Below, piece after piece: positions 12,825 to 24,015 of a DNA stretch of 64,000 bases (its first letter is position 1; each line of letters begins with the position of its first letter). The translations under genes were made by a program, and so were the position numbers. The notes beneath the pieces are model-generated. The model worked only from the letters and a program-made list of their open reading frames with translations, was not told where the DNA came from and searched no databases. Origin of the DNA: Anthopleura xanthogrammica (lineage: Eukaryota > Cnidaria > Anthozoa > Actiniaria > Actiniidae); the NCBI GenBank assembly GCA_964019055.1, contig OZ025206.1, positions 2,994,501-3,058,500 of the forward strand. Reading direction: 5' to 3'.

Positions 12825-13306
12825 ACCACCAACATGGCGCCCATTCCCAAAGGACGACTTTTGGAGAGAAAAAACTATATATCACTTGCACAAGCAATGT
12901 CAAAATGACGAAAAGCTTAGCAAAAACACACCACACACAGCTACTATCTCCTAACTTTTTAAATATATCATTGAACAAGAATATACATAACGAAAATATG
13001 CATACAAAACCATGGTTTACACAAGTAATAGACAACAGATCTGATCGAAAGCTTTCAGGTATATCTTATGAATTGCTTTCATAAAAGCAGTACTGAGCAA
13101 ATTTCTCATCACTTGAATTTTTTCTGGAACCATCATTTTGGACCCAGTCCCTAGCTTCGGCCAGGCCTAGGTATGCTTATGCATGTATAGAACATGTAAA
13201 AAGTTTACCACAATACGTTTGCGGTGCACCATGGGAAGATTGTGCAGGGGGTCAAAACACTGAATAAGACGAAACTGACAAAATGGCATCAAGGGGCCGT
13301 TTATAG
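12825..13306. other. Downstream region of the LITAF-domain gene
   Basis: Probably 3' untranslated and intergenic sequence. The nearest clear AATAAA is at 13680-13685, beyond two repeats, so the true mRNA end is uncertain. Open frames on both strands across 12760-13084 only shadow the LITAF exon. Confidence 0.4.
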
Positions 13307-13443
13307 ACTCCTTGCACGTGACGTCAAAGAAGTTCAATTTGGAGGGGAAACAAACAAAAGAATTTCAATCTCTTGAGAATTGGATCCTATTGTTTTATCC
13401 TCCAAATTGAGCTGCATTCCGACGTGCTGCAAGCTAAGGGGTC
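13307..13443. mobile_element. Small foldback element, family A copy 2
   Basis: TTCAATTTGGAGGGGAAACA returns as its complement TATCCTCCAAATTGAGCTGC, with outer halves TTGCACGTGACGTC and GACGTGCTGCAAG. It has the same design as 8568-8729 and 33148-33260. Confidence 0.75.
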
Positions 13444-13615
13444 TATTAATACAGAAGGTATGTGTGTGTGTGAGAGGAGGGGTGCTCGTTACAAAACCAC
13501 CCAGTAAATCATCTTAATCCCTTCGCCCATATGTGCAGTTCTTCCTATCTGCCCCTCTCTCTTTTTAGCCATTCTAGCCGTTCTTCTGTATTAATACCAA
13601 ACGGTCCCTAGAATT
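13436..13615. repeat. Short inverted-repeat element around a (TG)n run
   Basis: TATTAATACAGAAG near 13443 and its complement CTTCTGTATTAATA near 13585 bracket about 120 bp containing a short TGTGTG run. AT-rich sequence to 14066 follows with no gene. Confidence 0.5.
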
Positions 13616-14074
13616 ATGCCATTGATATAAAGAGAAAACATGAAAAATGTAAAAGAATTATTGCAGATACGAGAATGCTAATAAAATAAAAGAGAATCTG
13701 AAATAACAACTTTAACATGGTACAAAAACTATACTACAGCACTGCTCAACTGACCCATAGTGCGGGCATTTAAAAATCTTAAACTTTTGTTGATAATTTT
13801 AGCAATTTTTCCGACCCCGTGACGTGGAACAAGTGGTTGTTATTAGAATGCCGGTCTTGACCTTTTAACGGTTCGTATAAAACAGAACAATTTCTGGCGA
13901 TCTTTACTCCGTGTCCACTACATGTTTGAAAGCTACAATCTCTCAATCGTGGGATCTGCCATCTTTTACGTGTGCAGGTGATAGCTAGAAAGCAATATAG
14001 TCCTCAATATAAAGAATGTTGACATCCAGTCCAGGACTAAAGGCACGACTGACACACAGCGCAACTGTTGTGAG

Positions 14075-14572
14075 CATAGTTAATGGAGTGGAATGGTTTG
14101 GAAACCTATTGTTCTAGGTTTTTGTTTGGCGAGCGATGTTGAAACGTACCATCACGTGTTATTGACCGTGCACAATGAACCAAAGCAAGTATGGCTGAAA
14201 ATACTAGTTTCTGTACTATTTTCATGTACGATCATTTTGAAAGTGTAAAATTTTCATTCTAAGATTACAAAGAAGAGGATAAATAATTCCGCGCAGATAC
14301 AGTTAAGTTACTAGATGATAGATAAGAAAGCGTTCAAAAAGGTGATTACCCTTTTCAGTAAACAATTAATTTTTATCATATAGAATTAATTAAGAAATAT
14401 CTCCTATTTTAGAACATTTTTGAGGAAAAAACGTCTATGTTCTCTAATTTACGATGAACAAACGCTGCAACTTTTTCTTCTCTGTGCACGGTCAACGTCA
14501 TATAACAATAGAAAAGGTTGAACAAAAACCTAGAACAATAGGTTTCCAAACCATTCCACTCCATTAACTATG
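14075..14572. mobile_element. hAT-like non-autonomous element with 8-bp target duplication
   Basis: The ends CATAGTTAATGGAGTGGAAT (14075) and the exact complement ending CACTCCATTAACTATG (14572) form terminal inverted repeats of more than 50 bp with very few mismatches. A direct repeat GTTGTGAG flanks the element at 14067-14074 and 14573-14580. An 8-bp duplication and ends starting CA fit hAT elements. The 498 bp have no transposase. A second, inner inverted segment (CCGTGCACA near 14168 and TGTGCACGG near 14482) lies inside. Confidence 0.88.
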
Positions 14573-14593
14573 GTTGTGAGTAACGAGATTTTT

Positions 14594-14976
14594 AAGGCCC
14601 TGTTAAACTGTGGAAGTTGCTGGAGGATTGCACAGTGTAACAGGGGTTGTCTCGCAAAATTTGTTGTTGCGCGAAGTAGAACTCAGTTCTACTTTTGGCA
14701 ACGCATTGCAGCAACTGGCAACGCCAGTGCACAGTGTATCACCCCTCCAGCAACTTGTCTCGCAATTTTAAGGCATATTTTTCAAGTCTTTGAGATGGCG
14801 TTGCAGTGTAACACCTCACCTTGGCAACCTGCAACGCTATACATTTTCAAGCATCGAGAGACAAGTTGCTGAGAATATTGCACAGTGTAAAAGGACCTTT
14901 CAGCAACCTGCAATGCTATATCTTCAAGCACTGCGAGACAAGTTGTTGAGAAAATTGCAGTGTAACAGGACCGCTT
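14594..14976. mobile_element. Harbinger-like MITE with internal duplications
   Basis: The ends (AGGCCCTGTTAAACTG and CAGTGTAACAGGACCGCT) are imperfect inverted repeats beside TTA trinucleotides. The interior repeats GTTGC/GCAAC boxes and the phrase GAGACAAGTTG several times, as in the element at 10464-10733. Partial internal duplications lengthen it. Open frames at 14570-14996 fall inside the repeat and are not genes. A shorter relative lies at about 15127-15213. Confidence 0.65.
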
Positions 14977-14978
14977 TA

Positions 14979-16250
14979 GAGGGATGGCACACGTAGCAAC
15001 TTTTCCTGCACTAAAGCTATGAATTAAAAAGCTCTACCCAATTCAATTCAATCACAAATTTTGATAATCTTGATTTTGATTGAAAAAATTTGTTGGCTGA
15101 GAACATCATGGGTTATCAGCAACGTTGCACTAAAGACGCACGGTGTGCACAACAATGTTGCAGGCGATCCTACTCCAGCAACATTGCTCGGTGTGAAAGT
15201 GCCTTCAAGCTTCGTGTTCACAGCGGTTGAAATTAGTTGCGCGAAAATTTGCAGGCAACTGTTATGTCTTCATTAGAAACGAAACAAATGTAGGAAGATT
15301 AAAACAGACGAAACTTAAATACAACAGTTTATTCTGATTGATGAGTATTCTCATTCATAAGATGCTAAAAAAACAATTCAACAGATTTCCATGTCCCACT
15401 TCTGACAGTGAAACTCAATGTATTTTCATGGACTTAATTACAATTAAAATTCTTTAACTTAGGAATAAAATTAAATAGTTTCCTGGATTCTTATTTGAAT
15501 TTTATAGTCTTATAATACAACATATTATCAATTAATATCCTTAAGAATTGAACCCAAAGTATACATAAAATGAAGTTTATGTAATTCCAGAAGATATCCA
15601 TACCTCCAATATGGTGTATATTAGCCTTACAGATTACCATTCCATTACCCCCCCCCCCCCCCCCCACACACACAGCCACACAAAAGTCAAGAAATGAAAT
15701 TTTCATAATGGTCCACACTGGGTTCCAGAAGGATTTTGTCGCAGATTTAAAGAAGGTAATCTCTTAAAATCTGTGAAAAAGATTCCTCGGCACCCAGGGT
15801 TCACTAAAGGAAGTATGCTAGAACATAACCTCAACTTCCCCTCCCCTGTCCTTGGAATCCCCCTCCCCACACATACACCTGACGGCAGGTATGGATATGT
15901 ACTGGATCTACACTTTGTAATACTAAACTATTAAAACAATGAAAATCTATATCTTACTAAACAATATAACTAAATACATTCACTTTGGCTTGAAGCGACT
16001 CTACAAAAGTGTTAAACATACAAAATATTTATGATTTGTGTTCTATTTGTGGTATACATCTAGTGGCTAAAAGAACTTTATTTCATGCATTATATTTTAC
16101 TATGGATTATACTTTCTTTTCTATCCCGTTATACTTCTGATTTTTATAATAAAGATCCTGGTATGTACAAAATATATCATTATCTAGACATTCTGTATCT
16201 TAAGACTTAATCTTACTAATACTTTTAACAAAAGTATAAGCTTTTCTTAA
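14979..16250. other. Intergenic, repeat remnants and a poly-C tract
   Basis: Holds the half element at about 15127-15213 and a homopolymer C run at about 15651-15665 followed by (CA)n. No gene is supported. The minus frame at 15491-15718 translates the poly-C run as glycine and is not credible. Confidence 0.5.
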
Positions 16251-16257
16251 TATTTAT

Positions 16258-16745
16258 TCATGAAGTACTTAGCCTCACATTCATGCAGTTATGACCACAT
16301 TTTTAAATGTGTTCGCTCTCTTCCATGCACAGGCTTTTTGCTGCCTAACAAGCTTTTTTATGCCTTATTGGGTAAAACCATTCAGCTTTGCAGCAAAAAG
16401 CCCATGCGTGGAAGTATGTGAATACAATAAATGTGGTCATAGCTGCATGGAGTGAGGCTAAGCACTTTGTGAATAAATATTTAGAAAGGCCTTATTTTCC
16501 AATTCGTAAAATACTGCTGTGTTTCTTGATTACAGACTCATTTACTCAGGGATAGGCTCGTTTCAGTGTCAAAATATTCACAAATACCAATAGTAAAGAA
16601 AGCACAACTTCAACTATACAAATACTTTGAAATTCCACAGACCTTCACTGGAACACATGAATATTCTACACAAGATTGAGGCTAAGCCTGAGCAACAGAG
16701 AATTTGAAACTGGAGTATTCATGCATAGCTTGGAAAAAGTTCAAG
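16258..16745. mobile_element. Composite of two foldback elements
   Basis: The first palindrome, about 16258-16490, pairs CACATTCATGCAGTTATGAC with its complement near 16440 and the arms AGGCTTTTTGCTGC/GCAGCAAAAAGCC. A second, about 16525-16740, uses GAGGCTAAGCCTG and ACTGGAGTATTCATG, motifs also in the arms of the foldback at 1034-1387. The two regions therefore appear to be related foldbacks. Confidence 0.65.
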
Positions 16746-16837
16746 AAGATTCTGGCACTCATTACCACTATTACCAAAATAGTTTCCTTAAAGAAAGGTT
16801 GAAGCAACAGCATGTGGTAGACTAGAAATCAATGGCC

Positions 16838-16986
16838 CACTTTGGATATTCTGGTTGAGTGATCACACACAAAGCAATTCAAGGTGAGGCTCCAGGGAAA
16901 GAAAAGAATATATTAGATTACTTTATTGTTTCCCTGGAGCCTTGAATTGCTTTGTGTGTGATCACTCAACCAGAATATCAAAAGTG
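16838..16986. mobile_element. Small palindromic element with long arms
   Basis: GATATTCTGGTTGAGTGATC then ACACACAAAGCAATTCAAGG returns as an exact complement after a ~45 bp loop. Degenerate pieces of the same arm are at about 7944-7975 and 36160-36195. No gene lies between here and 17340. Confidence 0.8.
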
Positions 16987-17359
16987 TGTTACAATATTCA
17001 CTGTCTTATTGTCACATCAGCATAAAACTCACTCGAGAAGGTATGATTGCCAATGATCAATATATAATTTGTGGAGTTATTTTGAGCTGCATGATTTGCA
17101 CTTTTTTTTGTGAAACTGAGCTATGATAGATGAAATAAAAGAAGCAAAGAATACAGAAATTGCCTCTGAACTTAAAAGTCAAATAAAAAGCTTATTAAAC
17201 AATAAAAACATTGGCACTGGTTTGATTTTGAAATGCATTAAGAAAAGAATATATTTTTAATCTTAAATGCAATTGCAAACCTCTAAAAAGCTATATGATA
17301 AGTTTCTTATCTGAAAAACCTGAGTAGTCATGATGATGCCAAAACCTGATTTTAGTGTT

Positions 17360-17481
17360 AAGGTGCACACACACAATGCAACATTGTGCACAATATTGCA
17401 GGCAATGTGCCTGAAGTAAGATCATTTTCTACTTCAGCAACATTGCATGCAACATATTGCGTTGTGTTGTGTGACACCTTG
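17360..17481. mobile_element. Small Harbinger-like inverted-repeat element
   Basis: The termini AAGGTGCACACACACAATGC and a right end reading GTGTTGTGTGACACCTT are imperfect inverted repeats around TGCA-rich sequence. A second partial unit with the same GCATTGCATGCAATG motifs follows at about 17520-17715. Confidence 0.6.
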
Positions 17482-18009
17482 ATTTTTTTTCCATAGTTTA
17501 CAAACGTTGTTGCTTTGTAAAGCTACGGACACACAGATGTGCAGCATTGCATGCAATGCATGTTTCAGGCAATTGATGTTGCTTGCCATGTCACATGACG
17601 CAATTTGTTGCATGTGATGTTTCCGAAGTAGAAAACAAATTTACTTCAGGAAGATTGCCTGCAATATTGCACACAATGTTGTACTGTGTTCAACATTTCT
17701 GCCGCACCTTCATGGTGGCCAAGTTTGTAGTGCTAACAAAAGAAAGCAATGAAAGATCTTTTGTTAGATACCACAAACATGGTCACGATGAAAACCCTTC
17801 ACAAACAATACCAGGTCTTTATCAATGGTTCTGCTAAGTCTATGCCAATCTCTTCATAGCCATACTCATCTGTCTCACAGATCATTTTTCTATAATTTAT
17901 CCAGTGAAAAGATCCTGTGTCTTTCTAGACACCTGTCTTGCTTTAATATCTCAGGAAAAGCACTTCATATCTGTTATAAATTTCATTGCCAATCATATCT
18001 GGTACTCAT

Positions 18010-21000
18010 TCATTTATGAGGAGAACAAAATATTTCCACATTGTCCAACGGATTGCTACTTCTGTTAGCTTTCTGACGTGCTGCTCTCTTTGCAGCTGCA
18101 AGTCTCTGTCTTGCTGCAGCTCTTTGCTTTACCTCAATCTCTTTGACTTCTTCCTTAGATCTTTGTCTTGTAAGAGGAACCTTTCCAAATGAAGACTGTC
18201 TTGTAAGGGATCCTTTCTTTGTTAGAGAATGCCTTCTCGTAAGCCCTTCAGTAGTTTCTGGTTCGGATGAGGTCTCAACCCATCCATTTTTTCTGAGTTC
18301 ATTAAGTTTTTCGAATACACTACTAACCTCAGCAACCTGAGGAGAAACGTGGAGGTCACAATTAAGGGAAAGGAAGGCTAGTGGAAGAAAGGAGCTAAGT
18401 GGTGGGAAGGGAAGGAAAGGGATGAGAAGAGAAGGGAAGGTAATAGGAAGAAAAGGATAAGGAAGAATAGGAAATAATAGGAAAGGAAAGCGAATGGAAG
18501 GGGAAAATAGGAAAGGAAAGGAGAAGGAAAAATAAAAGGAATGAAATTAGAAAAGAAAAGAAAGAAGAGAAAAAATGGAAAATGAATGGGAATAGTGAAT
18601 ATAAGAGAAATGGTACCTGAATCATAACCATATCCCAAAAGCCTTCTAAATCAGCATTGGTTGGTCTTCTGCCATTTGTAGTACCGATGCCCTAAGGAAA
18701 AGGTTGAACAGAACGTTGCTGTTAGGGAACCCCTGTTACCTGTAATGTGTTTGATAATAGCACTACTGTTATCAAACATGCCTAACACAGGAGACTAGAA
18801 AGGGTTTTTGAACTTACATAACACACATACAAAAATGACCTTGAAGTTAACCCAGAAGACCATAGACCATAATGTAAAGATTGGAATGAGAATGAAAATA
18901 TGACGTAACAGGTTGATATGGCAACGATAGAACAATTCAAATATGTGCAAAGTTTTTCATTTTAAAAATCATAATTGAACTTCATCCAATTTATGAACGA
19001 AAAAGAAAAAATTCTATATTTGGGGATTGTAAGAAAGTCAATGAAGTTTATTTTAGAACATTTTCCATTACAAATCTTTTTCTTTTTTTCTTAGCACTTA
19101 AGAACCCTTAAATAACAGCCACATGCAAAGTTTGGAAAAAAATCCTTTTTATATTTATTTTAGTTTAAGTATTTGAGATTTTTTGTGGAAAAAGTTTCCT
19201 ATTTGCAAGTTCAAATGATTGTGCTATGTCATTTAAGAGTGCATGTGCTCGTGCACTCCCTTGTGTGCATGCACTCAATCAAGGAAAACTGTTTCTAGCC
19301 TCCTTAACTACTGTAGTAAGAATATTTTCCTCCCTCCAAAATTAATTTCTACATTACCAGATTAAGTTCACAGAGTCCTTTAAACTGTTTGAACTTTTTA
19401 GTAGTTAGTAGTTTAGATTTTCCTATTGCTGCTCGGATCTTTCCACAAACTGTAAGAGAAAATGGAAAAATGATATTGTCAAATGAATACTAATCTTGAG
19501 GTAACCTGTTAACATCAATATAACAAACTTTCAGAATTATCTATTTTGAATTTGGTAGATAGGTTTCCAAACTGTTGAAACATTGTAGATCAGAAAACTG
19601 ATTACAGAAATGACTTCTTATCAATTTTATGCATCCCATTCAATCAAATAGACGTCTGGTACTTATTCTCAACCCGGGGGTCAAAACAGAAGAACTGCTT
19701 TCTCTTGAGGATGGAAATCTTTTTGTGATGTTAATATTTTTCACTGTTTTGTCCCCCAGGTTGAGAATTATATTAGTGCAAGGGGTCTATAGAAATCACT
19801 AAGATTTCGATCTCACTGGAAAAGAAAACCTTGTTATACAACATCAAGTCTTTAGTATTTGTATTCTATAATATTATTTTATTGCAAGTTATCTAAGTTG
19901 GGTAACAAATAACTTGTTCAATAAAATTCAATGTAATAGTTAACACATAATGTATCATAAATTTATAAAATGACTAGTATCATAACATGTAAACCATGAA
20001 ATAATTTGGGTATTACCCAGCTGTACATGCAATAGGTTAGCAACACAGCCCCAGACGTCTGGTTCGGTACGTTATCAGTCAGGCTAATGGTGTGTTGTTG
20101 GCCAACTGACATGATTTGGGGTGGCATTCTTTATAACCCCCTTAGGTACAATAGGTTAGCAACACAGCCCCAGATGCATGGGTTTTTGGTTTCAGATCAA
20201 AAAATACTAACTCAGAAGCCAAAACCTGAGATGTCTCAAATTGAACAGCTATTGTAGTTGTCTCGATTGTGTAATTATAACAGACGGTATCATATCATGA
20301 TTTATAAATCAGAGACAGTATTAAAATCAATATGGGACCAGTTAGTGTGAGAAAATACCTTGATTTTTCAAAACTTTAAGGGAAGAAAAAAACATTCCAG
20401 AATAAATTACTTCAAAAAAGTCACCTTTTTAAGATTTTAGCATCTTTATTTTTTCTCTTAAGTCAGTTCGGTGCTAAATCAACAAAAACTGGCACAGGTA
20501 GTATAATTAGTCTTTTTATTTAGACACTTACATATTAAAAATATTTTGGGGCTAAAGATTTTAATTGAATTTTTGAGGAAGCATTGAAAAACTATAGAAA
20601 CCATTGAACAGAACTACATGCAATCTTGGGTTACGCTAGAAATGAAATAAATGTCATAAGATATGCTACAAAAATTAAGACATTAAACTAATTTTAACCA
20701 GAATTTATATTTTTTGTACAAGAAATTTAAGCTACAGTTCATTATGAACTGCTTTAGCAATGCAAATGTAGATGATACTTATTGAATTTTAGAAAGCAGA
20801 GTGGTGAAGTAGGGATTACCATATTGTATTTTGAATTAGTAATCTACAGTATAGACATACCTACCACTTCTAAAGGAGAACTGGTTTAAAATTAAAGTAA
20901 GAATAAAATTGGTCTGAAATAAATTGAATCATAATGATAGATATTTTATAAAATGAAGTGCTACAAATAAGCACTGACGCTAGCATCTATAATGATATTA

Positions 21001-24000
21001 CTTCAAAACATGTTAAGGTACTTCATTATTAATTAACCTTTCGGTCTAGTGAATATGCTTTGATCCAGATACTCTATTTTTACTTGGCTCTAATATTGTT
21101 TCTGGGAAACACGGTGGTGTAGCAGTGAGAGTGATTGCCTCTCACAAATGCAACCCAGGTTCAAGTACCACCAGGCTCTGTGTCTTAGGTAGTTAGAGTT
21201 TGTTGGTTCTCCCTTGTGCTTCAAGGGCTTTACTCCAGAAACTTTAATATTGTTTCTGGGAAACACGGTGGCTTAGCAGTGAGAGTGATTGCCTCTCACA
21301 AATGCAACCCAGGTTCAAGTACCACCAGGCTCTGTGTCTTAGGTAGTTAGAGTTTGTTTGTTCTCCCTTGTGCTTTGAGGGCTTTACTCCAGGTACCCTG
21401 GTTTTCCTCCCTTTGCAAAAATCAACTTCTAAATTCTAATTCGATCTAGAAGGGCCATGAAGAAAATTACTCTGTGTAACTCTAGTAACCCTAGAAATTG
21501 TATTGTGTAAATAATTTGGGTAGAAAAATCTCTGTAAAATTAAGGTACAGTAAGACCCCCTTAAGAAGTTAAGGCAAGAAATATTTTTTGACCATTTTCA
21601 TGTTTTAATGGATAATAAGTCTTTTAATGCATTGATTCAGAAATAAAATTAATCATCTTAAGTAGCATTCAATTCTTATACTAAGAAGGAAACAGGAAAT
21701 GCTCTTCAGTTGGTCCTTAACTGCATGCTCACAAAGAAAACAACATTCTAGAGCTCCAGGATCAAAAACTCTTCCAACTGTAAATTATTGTTTATCATGG
21801 ACATATTACTGTACATGGAAAAGAACTTTAGTATATTTTGGTGTTAATCAAGCCCTAAAACTGTGCTGAATTAATCTAAGACACTGCGCAGCTAACTCAT
21901 AGGTTGAATTGGAATTTAGCATGTTAGGTTTTGTGGAAGGAGGAAAACCAGTGAACCTATAAAAAAAACAAATCGAAGGAAAGATCCAGCAAACTCTACT
22001 CACATGTGATGATAAATCTAGAATTGAAGTATGAATCTAATTATTAATACTACCATTCAACTACTTTTAAATTTATCTTCTTCTACTTTGGCTTAATACT
22101 ATGTCGTGAACCTTTTTGCACAAAAGGACAGGACATGAAGTATGCCAAATTAATTTTGTACTTTATGACCAGCTGACGACGGTTGGTTAACTGCGCTCTA
22201 CCATGATTCTTTGTCTGTATTTATTAATATCTATAACTGTAAATATGTGGAAAAAATAAACCTTGAACCTTGAGCATTGGCTGACTATCAACCATGTGTT
22301 GAATGAGCATTGGCTGACTATTGGCCATGCATTGACCAACTATCAGCCATATTGTAGCTGTATAGGAATATAGTTACATAGAATGCCTCTTCCTACAGTA
22401 ATCATATTTATCTCTTTCAATGTTACGATATACTGCACTATTACATGCCATAAGTCGATCAGTACTATGATTTTTGCACTTTTAATAGTGCCTCATAATA
22501 ACGCTATCTATATCTTGCCGACAAATGTAAGCAATGCACCCATGCTGGTCATGGTTTGAATTTAACTGTGTGTAACCCTGCATTCAAATGATTGCCTTTT
22601 TATTATTACAATTATAAAGAAAATTGCTCTTTCTAGAACTGCAGGAGACCATACAGAATGATTATAACTTAATGATTGATGTGATTTAACCCCTAATGGC
22701 ATTTTGACAGATAACTATAGCGGTGTAAGAAATGCTAGTAACATGCTTTCCAACTCTACCTAAATCTAGTGATGAGGATTTTCCGAGGTTTTTCTCTGGT
22801 GATGGAAAAGCTAAATTTAGAAGATGATGTCATGATCTAATTTATTCCAATCACTTATAGACACATATGGAATGAAGTACATTGAAAGCATACCAGCCTG
22901 CTAATACTATGAGTATAAATCCTATCAAAGAAGGTCTTATTTTGATAAATTTGATGTTATTGAGTGGATAGATAGTGTTCTTATGCATAAAATACAAGAG
23001 GTTTCTGAAGAAAATCAATTTGGGAAGATTATCATATACGTGTATGCACAGTGAATGAACAAACAAATGAATGGCTGAGTAAACAGCTGGTTATAGAAAA
23101 TGTTATAACCTATCAGTACTTTGCCAAATTTTAAGAAAAAGGAAATTGCTCAGAAGTTAAAATCAAAATTCTTATAGTTCAGTTGTGGGAATATTAAGGG
23201 ATGAATGTTCTAGCAGCAGGTGCCAGAATGAAGATGTAAATATGCCTAGTAACAACAAAAGAAAGATGAATGACTTTCCTACGAGGCACATACTTGGTAC
23301 TGAAATTCCAAGCTCAAAAAATTAACTTTAAAACCATTTCAAAATAGGTCAAATACGCGGCCCCTAAAGCCTGTCTTGACAATATTTAAACAAGAATAAA
23401 CAAGATCGGCATATTTTGTCAAAATGTTTGCTTGAAGGAATAGTTGGGGGTCATATATGGATAAATAATACAAGGTTCTAGTCGTACTGCAGAATCGACC
23501 CTCCCATGCTGAGGGTAAAAACCCAATCATATATGAAAACAAATGGAGATTTCAAACTGTTCACACTCAATGAAATAGTTAAATATCGTGACTAGATTTA
23601 TTTTCATCGATGTTAATGTTAAGATGGGTTATCAGATTTTAGAAAAACAAAATGAAAGGGGATATTGAATGTAAATATGTTATAATCTGAACTTACCTTC
23701 ATCAGAAGGCGACTCTTCAACCATTGCTTTTTCCGTTGATTCACATAATTTCGTTAGTCTATCCGTCTCCTTCTTCATAACATCCAAAAAGTATCTTCCA
23801 TCATTTTCAATCCCGTTAATATCAAGTTTTTTCTGGAAGCTCCCGGTCAGGGAATCCACGTCGCTGTCTGCATTCACAAGGCCTTTAATTGGTGATACAT
23901 TTTCTTTATTCACCTCCATAATTGGTTCTGTCCTTCGTCCTTTCCTTAGAATTATTACAATTTCTGTTTTATACTTTCCATGTCCGTTAGTTATACGATG

Positions 24001-24015
24001 TATAGTAGAACTCAT
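18010..24015 (-). CDS. Compact DLGAP/HURP-like protein with GKAP domain, four coding exons
   Basis: Coding exons in transcript order are 24015-23697, 19449-19358, 18691-18617 and 18336-18010; all junctions are GT-AG and keep phase, giving 270 residues. The GKAP signature runs from about 75 to 182: a KKETDRL motif, then FKQFKGL (126-132), LEGFWDMV (152-159) and FEKLNELRKNGW (170-181). The same order occurs in DLGAP1-5. The N-terminus carries a KEN box (37-39) followed by SPIK (41-44, CDK-type site). The tail (about 194-222) repeats LTRR/LTKK/LTRQ with Arg-x-x-Ser sites, then a basic Ala/Arg helix. HURP (DLGAP5) stabilises kinetochore microtubules; DLGAP1-4 are synaptic scaffolds. Family members are usually 800-1000 residues, so this one is short. 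An acceptor (TTTCAG) at about 24053 upstream suggests a 5' untranslated exon, and an in-frame TGA just after it supports 24015 as the start. Confidence 0.85.
18337..18616 (-). other. Intron 3 of the DLGAP-like gene: long homopurine/homopyrimidine tract
   Basis: Nearly the whole 280-bp intron is purine (GGAAAGG/GAAGGAA words) on the plus strand, so the pre-mRNA has a very long polypyrimidine tract before the last exon. The minus-strand open frames here are Phe/Ser/Leu-rich artefacts. Confidence 0.8.
19650..19792. mobile_element. Family A-like foldback, diverged
   Basis: TTCTCAACCCGGGGGTCAAA near 19659 pairs with TTTTGTCCCCCAGGTTGAGAA near 19750, around a ~70 bp loop. The layout and the AGGGGTCTAT edge resemble the copies at 8568 and 13307, but the arms differ in sequence. 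Confidence 0.6.
21091..21545 (+). mobile_element. tRNA-derived SINE, head duplicated in tandem
   Basis: Two heads start with TAATATTGTTTCTGGGAAAC at 21091 and 21245 (period 154). Each has an RNA polymerase III A box (TGGCTTAGCAGTG type, 21115 and 21269) and a B box GGTTCAAGTACC (21158-21169 and 21312-21323). The first is cut off after CTTTACTCCAG. The second continues through TTTTCCTCCCTTTGCAAAAA to a tail with TCTGTGTAACTCTAGTAACC ending near 21545. Minus-strand relatives lie at 46351-46566 and 48707-48880. Confidence 0.8.

Larger units (their letters stand above)
19450..23696 (-). other. Intron 1 of the DLGAP-like gene
   Basis: A 4.2 kb intron. It holds a diverged family A foldback (19650-19792), direct repeats of CAATAGGTTAGCAACACAGC near 20030 and 20149, a tandem SINE pair (21091-21545), a SINE tail fragment (about 21905-22010, minus) and short GAGCATTGGCTGACTAT repeats near 22275-22350. 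No exon of another gene was seen. Confidence 0.6.

Noticed and set aside
17825..18340. Plus-strand Ser/Leu/Cys-rich frames
   Set aside because: They are antisense shadows of the last coding exon of the DLGAP-like gene.
18378..18638. Minus-strand Phe/Leu/Ser-rich 'membrane protein' frames
   Set aside because: They read through a pyrimidine-rich intron of the DLGAP-like gene and cross its real splice sites.
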